DNA of 64,000 nucleotides from Labrenzia sp. OB1 (GTDB taxonomy: Bacteria; Pseudomonadota; Alphaproteobacteria; Rhizobiales; Stappiaceae): the NCBI RefSeq assembly GCF_001624695.1, contig NZ_JSEP01000020.1, positions 1-64,000 on the forward strand. The letters run 5' to 3'. The notes beneath the pieces were generated by a model. The model saw only the letters and a list, made by a program, of their open reading frames with translations, was not told the DNA's origin and did no database searches. Below are positions 36,706 to 46,341 of this stretch, one piece after another. Position 1 is the first letter of the stretch; each line of letters opens with the position of its first letter. A program made the position numbers and the translations under genes.

Positions 36706-37091
36706 CTTGTTTCGCCTCTTCGCCAATCTTTCGTCCGGTGTTTCGTCTCAAGACACTGCCTGTTTCAAAACGGGACGAATGTTCTTCCCTGTTCGTTTCT
36801 GAGTGATGCTAAGCAGGCGGCATGCCAAGTCGGCGGGTTTAGGTTTTTCCTGAGTTCGGGCCGATTTATTAAGGTTAAAATCCGGTAAAGCTTGTTTCGG
36901 GCTGCGGTTACTGACAGCTTAAGGTTCTGTTCACGATCAGTTGCGGGTGGGAGGAAGCCGCCGTTTTTCAGGCTGCGAACCGGAAGAAATGGCCGCATAA
37001 GGCTCTCCGGGAAAAACAGACGCCGGAAAACCCGTGAACGACTTACCTGAGCCGGACGTGTGGGGACGCGACCGTTTCATGGGGGGCAGGG
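36706..37091. other. Intergenic region, possible transcribed non-coding segment
   Basis: No convincing gene. The region ends in a strong plus-strand intrinsic terminator at 37092, although no plus-strand gene lies between 33722 and that point. A non-coding RNA or an unrecognised small gene in roughly 36890-37140 is therefore possible. A partial CtrA-like motif occurs near 36870. Confidence 0.35.
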
Positions 37092-37144
37092 CGAAGCGCT
37101 GGTCATCGATCTGGTGGCCGGCGCTTCGTTTTTTCTCTTGTGCC
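37092..37144 (+). terminator. Orphan intrinsic terminator
   Basis: CGAAGCGC (37092-37099) pairs with GCGCTTCG (37131-37138), followed at once by six T. The 31-base loop can fold further (ggtcatcgat/ctggtggcc). No upstream plus-strand gene explains it. Confidence 0.65.
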
Positions 37145-37158
37145 GAGGAAGGTTGATT

Positions 37159-37275
37159 ATGACGCGTCTGATGCCCATTCCTGTCTGCAGGCGAGGCGCA
37201 TCGCGCATTCGGCCGGACGGAGATAAAATGTCCATCGGCGCTTCAGAAGCGGTCAACCTTTCTGCTGTCATATGA
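37159..37275 (+). CDS. Possible 38-residue small protein
   Basis: ATG 37159 is preceded by aggaagg at good distance and opens a frame (MTRLMPIPVCRRGASRIRPD...) ending at 37275. It lies between the orphan terminator and the rhomboid gene. It has no recognised similarity, so the call rests on the ribosome binding site alone and could be chance. Confidence 0.25.
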   Translation: MTRLMPIPVCRRGASRIRPDGDKMSIGASEAVNLSAVI

Positions 37276-37330
37276 GGGGATGTGAAAGCAGGTTGGTCTG
37301 GAAGACAAAACAGTCAAAGGCACAGGGTTC

Positions 37331-38116
37331 ATGAACGTCTACAAATTCGATGAGGAGCGCGCCCGGCGTGAACAGGCCGCAAAGGAAACGGGACCTCGCC
37401 CGCCGTCCGCGCCGCCTGTGTTCAATCTTCCTGACGTCATCATCTGGCTCGGAGGAGCGATGATCGCAATCCATGTGCTGCGCGCTTATGCCCTGCCGCA
37501 GAGCTGGGACAACTGGATCGTCTACCTGTTTGCCTTCTGGCCGGCCAAATATGCCGCGTTCTGGGGTTTGACCCCGCTCGATATGGCGTCCAGCATCTGG
37601 AGCAGCGTCTCCTACAGCCTGCTACATGGCGGCGCTATGCATATCATTTTCAATCTGCTCTGGATGGCGATCTTCGGCAGCGCAGTCGCGCGCCGGTTCG
37701 GTGCGATGCGGTTTCTTGTCTTTTCTGCCCTGTGTTCGATCGGTGGGGCCGCCGCGCATCTGGCGACCAACTGGGGCGAAACCGCACCGATGATCGGTGC
37801 CTCGGCGGCGGTATCCGGCCAGATGGCGGCGGCAATCCGGTTTGTTTTCGAACTTGGCGGTCCGCTCGGGGCTTTCCGCCGGTCCGATCAGGCTGCCTAT
37901 TACGTTCCTGCCCAGCCGCTGGCCGAGTGTTTTCAGAATCGGCAGGTGCTGGTGTTCGTTGCGGTATGGTTCGGGCTGAACCTTTTCTTCGGCATCATGA
38001 GCGGTCCGGTTGCCGGGCAACCGGCCAGCGTCGCATGGCAGGCGCACATCGGCGGATTCATCGCCGGCCTGGCGCTCTTTCCCCTGCTGGACCCGGTTCC
38101 GCAACGTCAAAATTAG
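37331..38116 (+). CDS. Rhomboid-family intramembrane serine protease
   Basis: 261 residues with six or more TM segments. The catalytic Ser is in GASAAVSGQMAAAI (about 157) and the His in WQAHIGGFIAGL (about 239). The conserved HxxxN of an early helix is in MHIIFNLLWMAIFG. The protease cuts TM helices of other membrane proteins; substrate unknown. The insert between the Ser helix and the next TM (GGPLGAFRRSDQAAYYVPAQ) is typical of alphaproteobacterial members. Confidence 0.92.
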   Translation: MNVYKFDEERARREQAAKETGPRPPSAPPVFNLPDVIIWLGGAMIAIHVLRAYALPQSWDNWIVYLFAFWPAKYAAFWGLTPLDMASSIWSSVSYSLLHGGAMHIIFNLLWMAIFGSAVARRFGAMRFLVFSALCSIGGAAAHLATNWGETAPMIGASAAVSGQMAAAIRFVFELGGPLGAFRRSDQAAYYVPAQPLAECFQNRQVLVFVAVWFGLNLFFGIMSGPVAGQPASVAWQAHIGGFIAGLALFPLLDPVPQRQN

Positions 38117-38132
38117 CCGCTCGTCGCCTCAA

Positions 38133-38156
38133 CGGTTTGCGTAACCGGTTTTTTTT
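38133..38156 (+). terminator. Intrinsic terminator of the rhomboid gene
   Basis: CGGTT (38133-38137) pairs with AACCG (38143-38147) around TGCGT, followed by a run of eight T (38149-38156). Confidence 0.75.
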
Positions 38157-38216
38157 GCAATGATATGCGTCCCCCGTTCGATACGGGCCGGTTGATGCCA
38201 TGGGAGAGATGCAAAA

Positions 38217-38648
38217 ATGACCGTTGCCGCAATCTTGAGTGGAAAAGGCCATGACACGATCACTGTGCGCAGTGAAGTGTTGTTGAGCGAAGTTTGTGAA
38301 ACCCTGGCGAAGTACAAGATCGGTGCCGTCGTTGTTTTCGACGGCAAAGAGGCGATCGAGGGCATTGTGTCCGAGCGCGATATCGTGCGTGTCGTGGGAA
38401 CGCAGGGCGACTCGGCGCTCAAGCTTCCCGTTTCCAACGTCATGACGAAGGATGTCATGACCTGCACGGAAGAAAACAGTGTCAACGAGGTGATGGCACG
38501 CATGACCCAGGGCCGGTTCCGGCATATGCCGGTGGTCAAGGACGGCAAGCTTACCGGTGTGATCTCCATCGGCGATGTGGTCAAATTCAAGATCGCGCAG
38601 GTCGAGCTCGAAGCCGAACAGATGCGCAGCTACATCACCATGGCCTGA
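38217..38648 (+). CDS. CBS-domain pair protein
   Basis: 143 residues made of two CBS units: residues about 1-65 (VRSEVLLSEVCETLAKYKIGA, EGIVSERDIVRVV) and about 75-130 (MTKDVMTCTEENSVNEVMARM, FRHMPVVKDGKLTGVISIGD). Stand-alone CBS pairs bind adenine nucleotides and regulate partners; here no partner is evident. Ribosome binding site gggagag precedes the ATG. Confidence 0.92.
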   Translation: MTVAAILSGKGHDTITVRSEVLLSEVCETLAKYKIGAVVVFDGKEAIEGIVSERDIVRVVGTQGDSALKLPVSNVMTKDVMTCTEENSVNEVMARMTQGRFRHMPVVKDGKLTGVISIGDVVKFKIAQVELEAEQMRSYITMA

Positions 38649-38662
38649 CAGCAGGTCAGGAA

Positions 38663-38700
38663 GAGGCCGGTCTGCGAGACCGGTCTCTGCCTGCCTTTTT
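38663..38700 (+). terminator. Hairpin after the CBS gene
   Basis: GAGGCCGGTCT (38663-38673) and AGACCGGTCTC (38677-38687) form an 11-pair stem with one G-T pair and a GCG loop. A T-run comes only at 38696-38700, so termination strength is uncertain. It may also end the converging hisI transcript. Confidence 0.5.
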
Positions 38701-38721
38701 CAGTCCTTTGACGGGCTTCGA

Positions 38722-39177
38722 TCAGCTTTTTCCGTAGACGTCTTTCGGATCATAGACCTTGTCCACGGCGACCTTTTCCAGGCGCAGGGGGCCGGTTTCC
38801 GGTTTGACGATCTTGCGATAGAAACACGACCTGTAGCCGACATGACATGTGGCGCCGTTCCCGGCGACGGAAACCTTGAGCACCAGCGCATCCTGGTCGC
38901 AATCGGTCAGGATTTCATGGACGCTCTGGACTTGTCCGGAGGTCTCGCCTTTTTTCCAGAATTCCTGCCGGGAGCGGCTCCAGTACCAGGCCTCTCCGGT
39001 TTCGACGGTGCGCTTCAGGGCCTCGGCATTCATGTAGCCGACCATCAGCACTTCACCCGTCGCGACATCGGTGACAACTGCTGCGATCAGGCCGTCTGCA
39101 TCATACTTCGGCATCAGAAGGGTGCCGTCCTCGACCGCCTTCTTGTCGCCGCGCTCGGCAAATTCAATTTGACACAT
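38722..39177 (-). CDS. hisI: Phosphoribosyl-AMP cyclohydrolase
   Basis: 151 residues from ATG 39177 ([10 protein letters not shown]); the upstream open frame overlaps folE and is not real. Metal and substrate motifs: [13 protein letters not shown] and [14 protein letters not shown], with [16 protein letters not shown] in front. It opens the purine ring of PR-AMP in histidine synthesis. Only the cyclohydrolase half is present, as usual in alphaproteobacteria, with hisE elsewhere. It follows folE by 47 bp. Confidence 0.93.
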   Translation of the reverse strand: MCQIEFAERGDKKAVEDGTLLMPKYDADGLIAAVVTDVATGEVLMVGYMNAEALKRTVETGEAWYWSRSRQEFWKKGETSGQVQSVHEILTDCDQDALVLKVSVAGNGATCHVGYRSCFYRKIVKPETGPLRLEKVAVDKVYDPKDVYGKS

Positions 39178-39224
39178 TCGGGAAAAGCCCTTGCCAGAAG
39201 AATAGATCGGCAGGGGCGGGTAAC

Positions 39225-39860
39225 TTAGACGCCCTTGCCGCGCACCAGGGTCATGAATTTGGCCTGTTCGGCCGGTTCGTCCTGGAAAACGCCGGTGAAT
39301 TGGGTGGTGATCGTGGAGACCCCCGGTTTCTGAACGCCACGCATGGTCATGCACTGATGCTCTGCTTCCAGCATCACGGCCAGGCCGCGCGGCGCCAGCG
39401 CGTCGTCAATGACCGATGCCACCTGCGCCGTCAAGTTTTCCTGAGTCTGGAGGCGCTTGGCGAAGATGTCGACAACGCGGGCGAGCTTCGACAGTCCCAC
39501 GACCCCATCCGCCGGGTAATAGGCGATATGCGCCTCTCCGATGAAGGGCAGCATGTGATGCTCGCAGTGCGAATGAAACGGAATACCGCGCACCAGCACG
39601 ATATCCTTGTAGCCGCCGACATCCTCGAAAGTCCGGGACAGGTGTTCCGCCGGATCCTCGAAATACCCGCTGTAGAGCTGGCTCAGTGCCTTGACGACCC
39701 GCTTGGGCGTATCGACAAGGCCCTCGCGGTCCGGATCGTCGCCCGTCCAGGCAAGGATCGTGCGCACGGCGGCCTCCGCCTCTTCCCGGCTCGGACGTTG
39801 CAATTCGTCGGGGGTCTTGCGTTCAAACGGTTTGGCAACCGGCTTGAGGACGGCGTCCAT
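39225..39860 (-). CDS. folE: GTP cyclohydrolase I
   Basis: 211 residues from ATG 39860, which has gaggat 7 bases upstream; an earlier ATG (39896) lacks one. Zinc ligands and active site: Cys/His in [12 protein letters not shown] and the second Cys in [12 protein letters not shown]. It converts GTP to dihydroneopterin triphosphate, the first step of folate synthesis. It is followed by hisI and divergent from the IscU-like gene. Confidence 0.95.
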   Translation of the reverse strand: MDAVLKPVAKPFERKTPDELQRPSREEAEAAVRTILAWTGDDPDREGLVDTPKRVVKALSQLYSGYFEDPAEHLSRTFEDVGGYKDIVLVRGIPFHSHCEHHMLPFIGEAHIAYYPADGVVGLSKLARVVDIFAKRLQTQENLTAQVASVIDDALAPRGLAVMLEAEHQCMTMRGVQKPGVSTITTQFTGVFQDEPAEQAKFMTLVRGKGV

Positions 39861-40158
39861 GGAAATCCTCGCAATATTACTTTTGTCACTCGTCATACGG
39901 CGCTCGTTGGTGCACGGATCATGACGCCCAATCCTAAAGATCGGGTTTTCAGGCAACCAGCCCTATCATACTCCGTCCAAAGACCAACTCACAGTCTGCG
40001 GGCGGCGCGGGCCGGTTGCAAGCGCGTCTGCGTCTCATGCAATCACCGGCTGCGACCACTCAGCCCCTTGCGAAATTGCCGTGGCGTCTGATCTATATAT
40101 ATGAAAGATGTGCGCCATCAATGTGTCGCGTATCACAGGCATTCACGAAGAGGCGAGT

Positions 40159-40611
40159 ATGCTCGACGATATCTACAACGCCAGGATACTGGAATTTGCC
40201 GGAAATATTCCGCGGATCGGCCGTCTGGAGCATCCGGACGCGAGCGCGAAAGCGCATTCCAAGCTCTGCGGTTCGACTGTTGTCGTCGATCTTTGCCTGA
40301 AGGACGGTGTGGTGACGGATTTTGCGCATGACGTGAAGGCCTGCGCGCTCGGTCAGGCCTCGTCTTCCATCATGGCGCAAAATGTCGTCGGGGCGAGGGC
40401 AGAGGAACTGCGCGAGGTGCGCGACACCATGCGGGCGATGCTGAAGGAAGGTGGAAAGCCGCCGGCCGGACGGTTCGCCGACCTTAAATTTCTTGAGCCG
40501 GTGAGAGAATACAAGGCCCGCCACGCTTCAACCCTTCTGACGTTTGAAGCTGTCGTGGATGCGCTCGATCAGATCGAGGCGAAACAGAAAGAAGGAGGCG
40601 CCGCGGCCTGA
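40159..40611 (+). CDS. IscU/NifU-like iron-sulfur scaffold protein
   Basis: 150 residues from ATG 40159 (MLDDIYNARILEFAG), with gaggcg upstream. Scaffold cysteines are present in SKLCGSTVVVD and VKACALGQASSSIM; the third Cys of classical IscU is not at its usual place. Small U-type proteins of this kind are common in hyphomicrobia. It precedes yidD by 27 bp. Exact role in cluster assembly is inferred. Confidence 0.85.
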   Translation: MLDDIYNARILEFAGNIPRIGRLEHPDASAKAHSKLCGSTVVVDLCLKDGVVTDFAHDVKACALGQASSSIMAQNVVGARAEELREVRDTMRAMLKEGGKPPAGRFADLKFLEPVREYKARHASTLLTFEAVVDALDQIEAKQKEGGAAA

Positions 40612-40638
40612 CGCCAACGCGGCCCGCTTTGCTAAAGC

Positions 40639-40989
40639 ATGTGTCCCTCCCCGAAAACCGCTACCGTCCCTGACAGGCCACTCTCCATCGCGGGACGGGG
40701 CGCGATCTGGCTGATCTGGATCTACCGCCATTCCCTGTCGCTTTTCATGGGGAGGGGCTGCCGTTACGCGCCGACCTGCTCGGATTATACCGAGCTGGCC
40801 ATCCGCAGGTTCGGCTTCTGGACCGGGGGCTGGATCGGACTGGCGCGGATTCTCCGATGCAATCCGTGGGGGGCTTCGGGGTTTGATCCCGTGCCGGAGG
40901 CCTTGCCTGAAGACGCGCATTGGTGGATGCCCTGGCGATACGGCCGCTGGAGCGGTGGACACATTCCCGAGGAACATCGGCTGGACTGA
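40639..40989 (+). CDS. yidD: Membrane protein insertion efficiency factor
   Basis: 116 residues. The YidD block IYRHSLSLFMGRGCRYAPTC, followed by SDYTELAIRRFG and RILRCNPWGASGFDPVP, is diagnostic. It is a small membrane-associated protein that helps YidC insert inner-membrane proteins. It is away from the usual rnpA-yidC context, which is normal in alphaproteobacteria. The start has no obvious ribosome binding site. Confidence 0.93.
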   Translation: MCPSPKTATVPDRPLSIAGRGAIWLIWIYRHSLSLFMGRGCRYAPTCSDYTELAIRRFGFWTGGWIGLARILRCNPWGASGFDPVPEALPEDAHWWMPWRYGRWSGGHIPEEHRLD

Positions 40990-41088
40990 TCTGCCCGTTA
41001 AGCTTGTATCCGTCTTTGCCGCAAATCAGTTGACGTTAAGGAAGGTGAGTGCGACGCTCTTTCCATCAACGGGAGAGCGGAACGGCAC

Positions 41089-42873
41089 ATGGACGCTTGC
41101 GACTTCCATTTCGTGATGATCAAGCCGACGCATTATGATGATGACGGCTATCCGATCCAGTGGCTGCGCTCGGCCATTCCCTCCAACACGCTTGCAAGCC
41201 TGAACGGCCTGGCGCAAGCCGCAAAGGACCGCCACGCGTTGGGGAAAAACGTCCGGATTCATCTCGAAACCTATGACGAAACCAACAAGCGGGTGCGGCC
41301 GCAAAAGATCGCGAAGGAAATCCGCAGGCGGGGTGGCAAGGCCCTGATCGCTCTTGTCGGGGTTCAATCGAACCAGTTTCCACGGGCTCAGGATCTCGCC
41401 CGCAAATTCCTGAAGGAAGGTCTGCAGGTCGCCGTTGGCGGGTTTCATGTCTCCGGCTGTATCTCCATGCTGGAGGAGATGCCGGAAGAAATGCTCCGCC
41501 TGCAGGAAGAGGGCGTCAGCCTGTTTGCCGGGGAGGCGGAAGAACGACGACTGGATCAGGTTTTCCGCGATGCCTTCGCCGACGATCTGCAGCCGCTCTA
41601 CAATTTCATGGCGGATCTGCCGTCGCTTCAGGGAGAGCCGACGCCGATCCTGCCGCTTAAACATATCCGCTTCACAGCCGGGTCCCACTCCAGTTTCGAT
41701 CTCGGCCGGGGCTGTCCGTTTCAGTGTTCCTTCTGCACCATCATCAATGTTCAGGGGGGCAAGAGCCGGTTTCGCTCGGCTGACGATCTGGAACAGATCA
41801 TCCGGGACAATTATGCCCAGGGCATCAACCGGTTCTTCATCACCGATGACAATTTCGCCCGCAACCGAGACTGGGAGCCGCTGTTCGACCGGCTGATCGC
41901 CCTTCGGGAGGAGGAGCGGTTCGACATCAAGTTCATCATCCAGGTGGATACGCTCTGCCACCGCATCGAGAATTTCATCGAGAAGGCGGCGCGGGCCGGG
42001 GTGAACCGCGCCTTTATCGGTCTGGAGAACATCAATCCGGACAATCTGCTGGCCGCCAAAAAGCGCCAGAACAAGATCACCGAGTACCGGGAGATGCTGC
42101 AGGAATGGCGCGCGCATGGCGTGACCACCTATGCCGGCTACATCATCGGCTTTCCCGGCGACACGAAGGAATCGGTGCTGCGGGATGTCGAGATCATCAA
42201 GAAGGAACTGCCGCTCGATCTGCTTGAATTCTTCTACCTGACGCCGCTTCCGGGATCGGAAGACCACAAGGTGCTGTTGTCGAAAGGGATCTGGATGGAC
42301 CCGGATCTCAACAAGTACGATCTCAATCACCGGGTGGCCCATCATCCCCGGATGAGCGACGCCGACTGGGAGGAGGCATACCGGCAGGCCTGGAAGAGTT
42401 ACTATTGCGACGCCCATATCGAGACGGTTCTGCGCAGAGCCGCTGCTCACAAGAAGGGCCGGCCGGGCAACAAGCTGTTCCTGATGATGTGGTTCCGGCT
42501 GATGGTGCAATGTGAAGGCGTGCATCCGCTTGAGGGCGGCTATTTCCGTCTGAAAGTCCGCACGGACCGGCGCAGCGGGCTGCCGGTCGAAAACCCTCTG
42601 GTGTTCTATGCGCGCTATCTTCTGGAAATCGTTGCAAAGCACTGGGCCTATGCCTCCGCCACCTGGCGGGTCTACAGGATCTACAGGAAGGTCAAGTGCT
42701 CGCCGGACCGGCGCAGCTATACAGATCTGGCGATCTCGCCCATGGACGGGACGGGAGAAGAGGATCTTGCGATGATCCGCGACACGCGCGGCGGCACGGA
42801 AGCCGTTGCCAAGAAAATCCGCGATGCGGCCTTGAGCAAGGCGGGGAAAGACCGGGCAAAAGCGGCCTCGTAG
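41089..42873 (+). CDS. B12-binding-type radical SAM protein
   Basis: 594 residues. An N-terminal Rossmann-like, B12-binding-type domain (about 55-165, ALIALVGVQSNQFPRAQDLA, VAVGGFHVSG) precedes the radical SAM core with CxxxCxxC at Cys209, Cys213 and Cys216 (GRGCPFQCSFC). The typical DxHxxG cobalamin motif is not seen in the first domain, so cobalamin use is doubtful. A long C-terminal extension (about 430-594) is basic and unassigned. The reaction is unknown; no pathway genes are next to it. Confidence 0.85.
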   Translation: MDACDFHFVMIKPTHYDDDGYPIQWLRSAIPSNTLASLNGLAQAAKDRHALGKNVRIHLETYDETNKRVRPQKIAKEIRRRGGKALIALVGVQSNQFPRAQDLARKFLKEGLQVAVGGFHVSGCISMLEEMPEEMLRLQEEGVSLFAGEAEERRLDQVFRDAFADDLQPLYNFMADLPSLQGEPTPILPLKHIRFTAGSHSSFDLGRGCPFQCSFCTIINVQGGKSRFRSADDLEQIIRDNYAQGINRFFITDDNFARNRDWEPLFDRLIALREEERFDIKFIIQVDTLCHRIENFIEKAARAGVNRAFIGLENINPDNLLAAKKRQNKITEYREMLQEWRAHGVTTYAGYIIGFPGDTKESVLRDVEIIKKELPLDLLEFFYLTPLPGSEDHKVLLSKGIWMDPDLNKYDLNHRVAHHPRMSDADWEEAYRQAWKSYYCDAHIETVLRRAAAHKKGRPGNKLFLMMWFRLMVQCEGVHPLEGGYFRLKVRTDRRSGLPVENPLVFYARYLLEIVAKHWAYASATWRVYRIYRKVKCSPDRRSYTDLAISPMDGTGEEDLAMIRDTRGGTEAVAKKIRDAALSKAGKDRAKAAS

Positions 42874-43294
42874 CAAGAGGTTCTGGAAGAAGGAACGCTC
42901 CCTGATCAGCCCCGCGCGATGGCGCTGAAAAAAATCTGTTACAGGCTTGAAAACCGAAACATTGCCTGTGAGTTCGGTGTATTCGGCAAAGACTGTCGAC
43001 AGGTTGCGGAGAAGGCACAACGTCGGCATCGGCACCGTTACGGGCCGTCGCCAATCATGGATGGAAACCGGGAGCGTGCCCCGGGCGATCTTGCCGAAAA
43101 GGATATAGTCCGGGAGCGGCTCATCCGTTTGTTTGTCCGCCGGCTCGAAGTCAGGTGAACGCCCGCGGATATAAAACATAAGGAAACCTTCGGAAAAGGT
43201 TGCCGGATTATCCTGAATCCCGTATTCCCGGCCCGTTGCCATTACCCAAAACAGCTTACCTGCCTTGTCTGCAGGAGTGAGCAGGAGAAAAACG
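42874..43294. other. Intergenic region before thrS
   Basis: No gene I can support. A 79-codon plus frame (42919-43158) and a minus frame both lack recognisable features. The region should carry the thrS promoter and leader; no T-box or other known riboswitch pattern was recognised. Confidence 0.4.
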
Positions 43295-45265
43295 ATGATC
43301 CAACTGACTTTCCCCGACAATTCCGTGCGCGATTACGAAGCAGGCATTACCGGTCTTGCTGTCGCCGAAGGCATCTCCAAGTCGCTCGCCAAGAAGGCTG
43401 TAGCAATGACCTTGGACGGGGAGCTGAAAGATCTCACCGACCCCATCGGTACCAACCACAAGATCGAGATCGTCACCCGCGACGACCCGCGCGCGCTGGA
43501 ACTTATCCGTCACGATGCTGCCCATGTGATGGCCGAAGCGGTGCAGGAGTTGTGGCCGGGTACCCAGGTCACCATCGGTCCGGTGATCGAGAATGGCTTT
43601 TATTACGATTTCAAGCGCGTGCATCCAGACAGCGGCGACGACTGGCCCTTCACGCCTGAAGAGCTGCCGGTTATCGAAAAGAAGATGCGCGAGATCATCG
43701 CGCGTGGCGCGCAGTTCACCAAGGAAATCTGGTCCCGCGAAGAAGCCAAGCGCTTCTTCGCCGCCAAGGGCGAGGCCTACAAGGTTGAACTTGTCGACGC
43801 GATCCCCGAAGATCAGGAACTCAAGATCTACAAGCAGGGCCAGTGGCTTGACCTGTGCCGTGGCCCGCATATGGTTTCCACCCGGCAGATCGGCGACGCC
43901 TTCAAGCTGATGAAAGTTGCCGGCGCCTATTGGCGCGGCGATTCCGACAACGAGATGCTGACGCGCATCTATGCGACGGCCTGGCATAACGAGAAGGAAT
44001 TGAAGGCCTATCTTCATATGCTGGAGGAGGCTGAAAAGCGCGACCACCGCAAGCTCGGCCGGGAAATGGATCTCTTCCACTTTCAGGAAGAGGGACCCGG
44101 CGTCGTCTTCTGGCATCCGAACGGCTGGGATATGTTCCAGACGCTCATCGCCTACAAGCGGCGTGTCCTGAAGGATACCTACAAGGAAGTGAACGCGCCG
44201 CAGATCCTGCACACCTCGCTTTGGGAAACTTCCGGTCACTGGGGCTGGTACAAGGAGAACATGTTCTCCGTGCAGTCCGCCGACCCGGAGGCGGAGGACA
44301 CACGTGTCTTCGCGCTGAAGCCGATGAACTGCCCGGGGCATGTACAGATCTTCAAGCACGGCCTCAAGAGCTACCGTGACCTGCCTCTGCGTCTGGCCGA
44401 GTTCGGCGTTGTCCACCGCTACGAGCCTTCAGGCGCGTTGCACGGGCTGATGCGTGTGCGCGGCTTCACTCAGGACGATGCGCATGTGTTCTGCACCGAG
44501 GAGCAACTGGCGGACGAGTGCCTCAAGATCAATGACCTGATCCTCTCGGTCTACAAGGATTTCGGTTTCGACGAGATCGTCGTCAAACTGTCGACCCGCC
44601 CGGAAAAGCGTGTCGGCACCGACGAGATGTGGGACCATGCCGAAGAGGTGATGGGCGCGGTTCTCAAGCAGATCGAGGCGCAGTCGGAAGGCCGGGTGAA
44701 AACCGATATTCTGCCGGGCGAGGGCGCTTTCTACGGACCGAAATTCGAATATACGCTTCGGGACGCAATCGGCCGCGAATGGCAGTGCGGAACGACCCAG
44801 GTCGATTTCAACCTGCCGGAGCGCTTCGGCGCTTTCTATGTGGACAGCGACGGCGAGAAGAAGACGCCGGTGATGATCCACCGGGCGATCTGCGGCTCCA
44901 TGGAGCGGTTTCTCGGTATCCTGATCGAGAACTATGCCGGTCATTTCCCGCTATGGTTCGCACCGTTGCAGGTCGTCGTGGCGACCATCACCTCCGAGGC
45001 CGATGCCTACGGTCAGGAAGTCGCAGATCTTCTGAAGGCCAGGGGCCTGAAGGTGGAAACCGATTTCCGCAACGAGAAGATCAACTACAAGGTTCGCGAA
45101 CACTCGCTCGCCAAAGTGCCCGCAATTGTCGTCTGCGGCATGCGCGAGGCGGAAGAGCGGACGGTGAATGTCCGCCGTCTGGGGTCCAAGGACCAGACTT
45201 CCATGGGGCTCGACGAAGCGTTGGCGGCCTTTGCCGAGGAAGCTCTGCCGCCGGATCTGAGATAG
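43295..45265 (+). CDS. thrS: Threonyl-tRNA synthetase
   Basis: 656 residues from ATG 43295, with caggag upstream. Domains in order: TGS (about 1-60), editing domain with HxxxH in [13 protein letters not shown] (about 70-230), class II catalytic core with zinc Cys in [10 protein letters not shown] and motifs including [20 protein letters not shown], and the C-terminal anticodon-binding domain (about 550-650). It charges tRNA-Thr. Complete and of normal length. Confidence 0.97.
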   Translation: MIQLTFPDNSVRDYEAGITGLAVAEGISKSLAKKAVAMTLDGELKDLTDPIGTNHKIEIVTRDDPRALELIRHDAAHVMAEAVQELWPGTQVTIGPVIENGFYYDFKRVHPDSGDDWPFTPEELPVIEKKMREIIARGAQFTKEIWSREEAKRFFAAKGEAYKVELVDAIPEDQELKIYKQGQWLDLCRGPHMVSTRQIGDAFKLMKVAGAYWRGDSDNEMLTRIYATAWHNEKELKAYLHMLEEAEKRDHRKLGREMDLFHFQEEGPGVVFWHPNGWDMFQTLIAYKRRVLKDTYKEVNAPQILHTSLWETSGHWGWYKENMFSVQSADPEAEDTRVFALKPMNCPGHVQIFKHGLKSYRDLPLRLAEFGVVHRYEPSGALHGLMRVRGFTQDDAHVFCTEEQLADECLKINDLILSVYKDFGFDEIVVKLSTRPEKRVGTDEMWDHAEEVMGAVLKQIEAQSEGRVKTDILPGEGAFYGPKFEYTLRDAIGREWQCGTTQVDFNLPERFGAFYVDSDGEKKTPVMIHRAICGSMERFLGILIENYAGHFPLWFAPLQVVVATITSEADAYGQEVADLLKARGLKVETDFRNEKINYKVREHSLAKVPAIVVCGMREAEERTVNVRRLGSKDQTSMGLDEALAAFAEEALPPDLR

Positions 45266-45303
45266 GCGTCCTTTTAACGGTTCGCGGTAAAACATGCAGC
45301 TCG

Positions 45304-45331
45304 CGGAATGCCCTTTGACGAGGGCATTCCG
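45304..45331 (+). terminator. Perfect 10-bp hairpin after thrS
   Basis: CGGAATGCCC (45304-45313) and GGGCATTCCG (45322-45331) pair fully around an 8-base loop, 39 bp after the thrS stop. No T-run follows, so it may protect the 3' end rather than terminate by itself. Confidence 0.55.
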
Positions 45332-45388
45332 ACTTCGGATGAAGGCAGGCCGATCTTCGATGTTCGGCCGTCATATTCATGATACACT

Positions 45389-46294
45389 GTGTCTGGTAAT
45401 GGGTTCCAAATTTACCAGAGCAAGATCAGGTTCAAGACGACCGCCGTGCGCCACACCGAATTCAGCTATGCCAATCCGGAACAGCCTCCGCTCAAGCGTT
45501 GGACAATTCGGGCGATCGAAGGTCTTTCGGGCCGCCGGCAGCTTGTCGATGTCTATGATGTCTGGAAAGACACCATGGTCGGCACGTCGGAATATATCTG
45601 GAACGATCTTCTCGGGCTGATCAATCTGAATGTGTCCGTCGCCGACGGCGATTGGCCACCGCAGAACCTGCCGGAAGGTCCGCTGGTTCTTATCGCCAAC
45701 CATCCCTATGGAATAGGCGATGGTCTGGCGATCCTGGCGCTGGCCGAGAAACTGGACCGACCGTTCAAGATTCTGATCAACAACGAACTTCTCAAGGTTC
45801 CGGAGGTCCGGCCGTTTTCTCTTCCCGTGGATTTCGAGGAAACCAAGGAAGCCTTGAAAACCAATATGCAGACCCGCAAGGAGGCTCTTCGCCTTCTAAA
45901 GGAAGGCACGACGATCATCGTGTTTCCAGGGGGTGGGGTCGCGACCGCAGCCAAGCCCTTCGGCCGGGCGCAGGAGCTGCCGTGGAAGACCTTCACGGCC
46001 AAGATGATCCGGTCCTCCAGAGCCACCGTTCTGCCGCTTTATTTTGATGGCCAGAACTCCTGGCTGTTCCATCTGGTGAGCAGATATTCGCTCACCCTGC
46101 GCCTGTCGCTGCTTGTGCGTGAGTTCCGCCGCATCATCGGATCGGTGATAACCGCCCGCGCCGGGCAACCCATACCGTTCGAAACCCTTTCCGGCTTCGC
46201 GGACCAGAAGGAAATCATGGATTTCCTGCAAACACAGGTCATGGAAATGGAACCGGCGAAAAAGGCAGACCGTGTGCTCGGGCGGCGCCTGTAA
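45389..46294 (+). CDS. Lysophospholipid acyltransferase family protein
   Basis: 301 residues from GTG 45389; GTG 45446 is an alternative, and neither has a clear ribosome binding site. The acyltransferase motif I is NHPYGIGDG (H-X5-D, as in several ornithine-lipid or haemolysin-type relatives, rather than H-X4-D). The glycine-rich block GTTIIVFPGGGVATA is motif III. It probably transfers an acyl chain to a lysolipid at the inner membrane. No olsB partner is nearby. Confidence 0.82.
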   Translation: MSGNGFQIYQSKIRFKTTAVRHTEFSYANPEQPPLKRWTIRAIEGLSGRRQLVDVYDVWKDTMVGTSEYIWNDLLGLINLNVSVADGDWPPQNLPEGPLVLIANHPYGIGDGLAILALAEKLDRPFKILINNELLKVPEVRPFSLPVDFEETKEALKTNMQTRKEALRLLKEGTTIIVFPGGGVATAAKPFGRAQELPWKTFTAKMIRSSRATVLPLYFDGQNSWLFHLVSRYSLTLRLSLLVREFRRIIGSVITARAGQPIPFETLSGFADQKEIMDFLQTQVMEMEPAKKADRVLGRRL

Positions 46295-46341
46295 GGCAAT
46301 CGGAACAGATGTCATGGCGGCGCGCATTTGCGCGGCGGAGG

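Noticed and set aside
33810-37074. 15-base repeat gtggggacgcgaccg at 33810 and 37060
   Set aside because: One exact 15-mer repeat in 64 kb of GC-rich sequence is near chance expectation, and the flanks do not match.
41026-43320. 764-codon minus-strand frame over the radical SAM gene and thrS leader
   Set aside because: The plus-strand radical SAM protein has the CxxxCxxC motif and normal composition. The minus frame lacks any domain; only its first part (about 42900-43200) is outside the other gene, and it shows no similarity I recognise.
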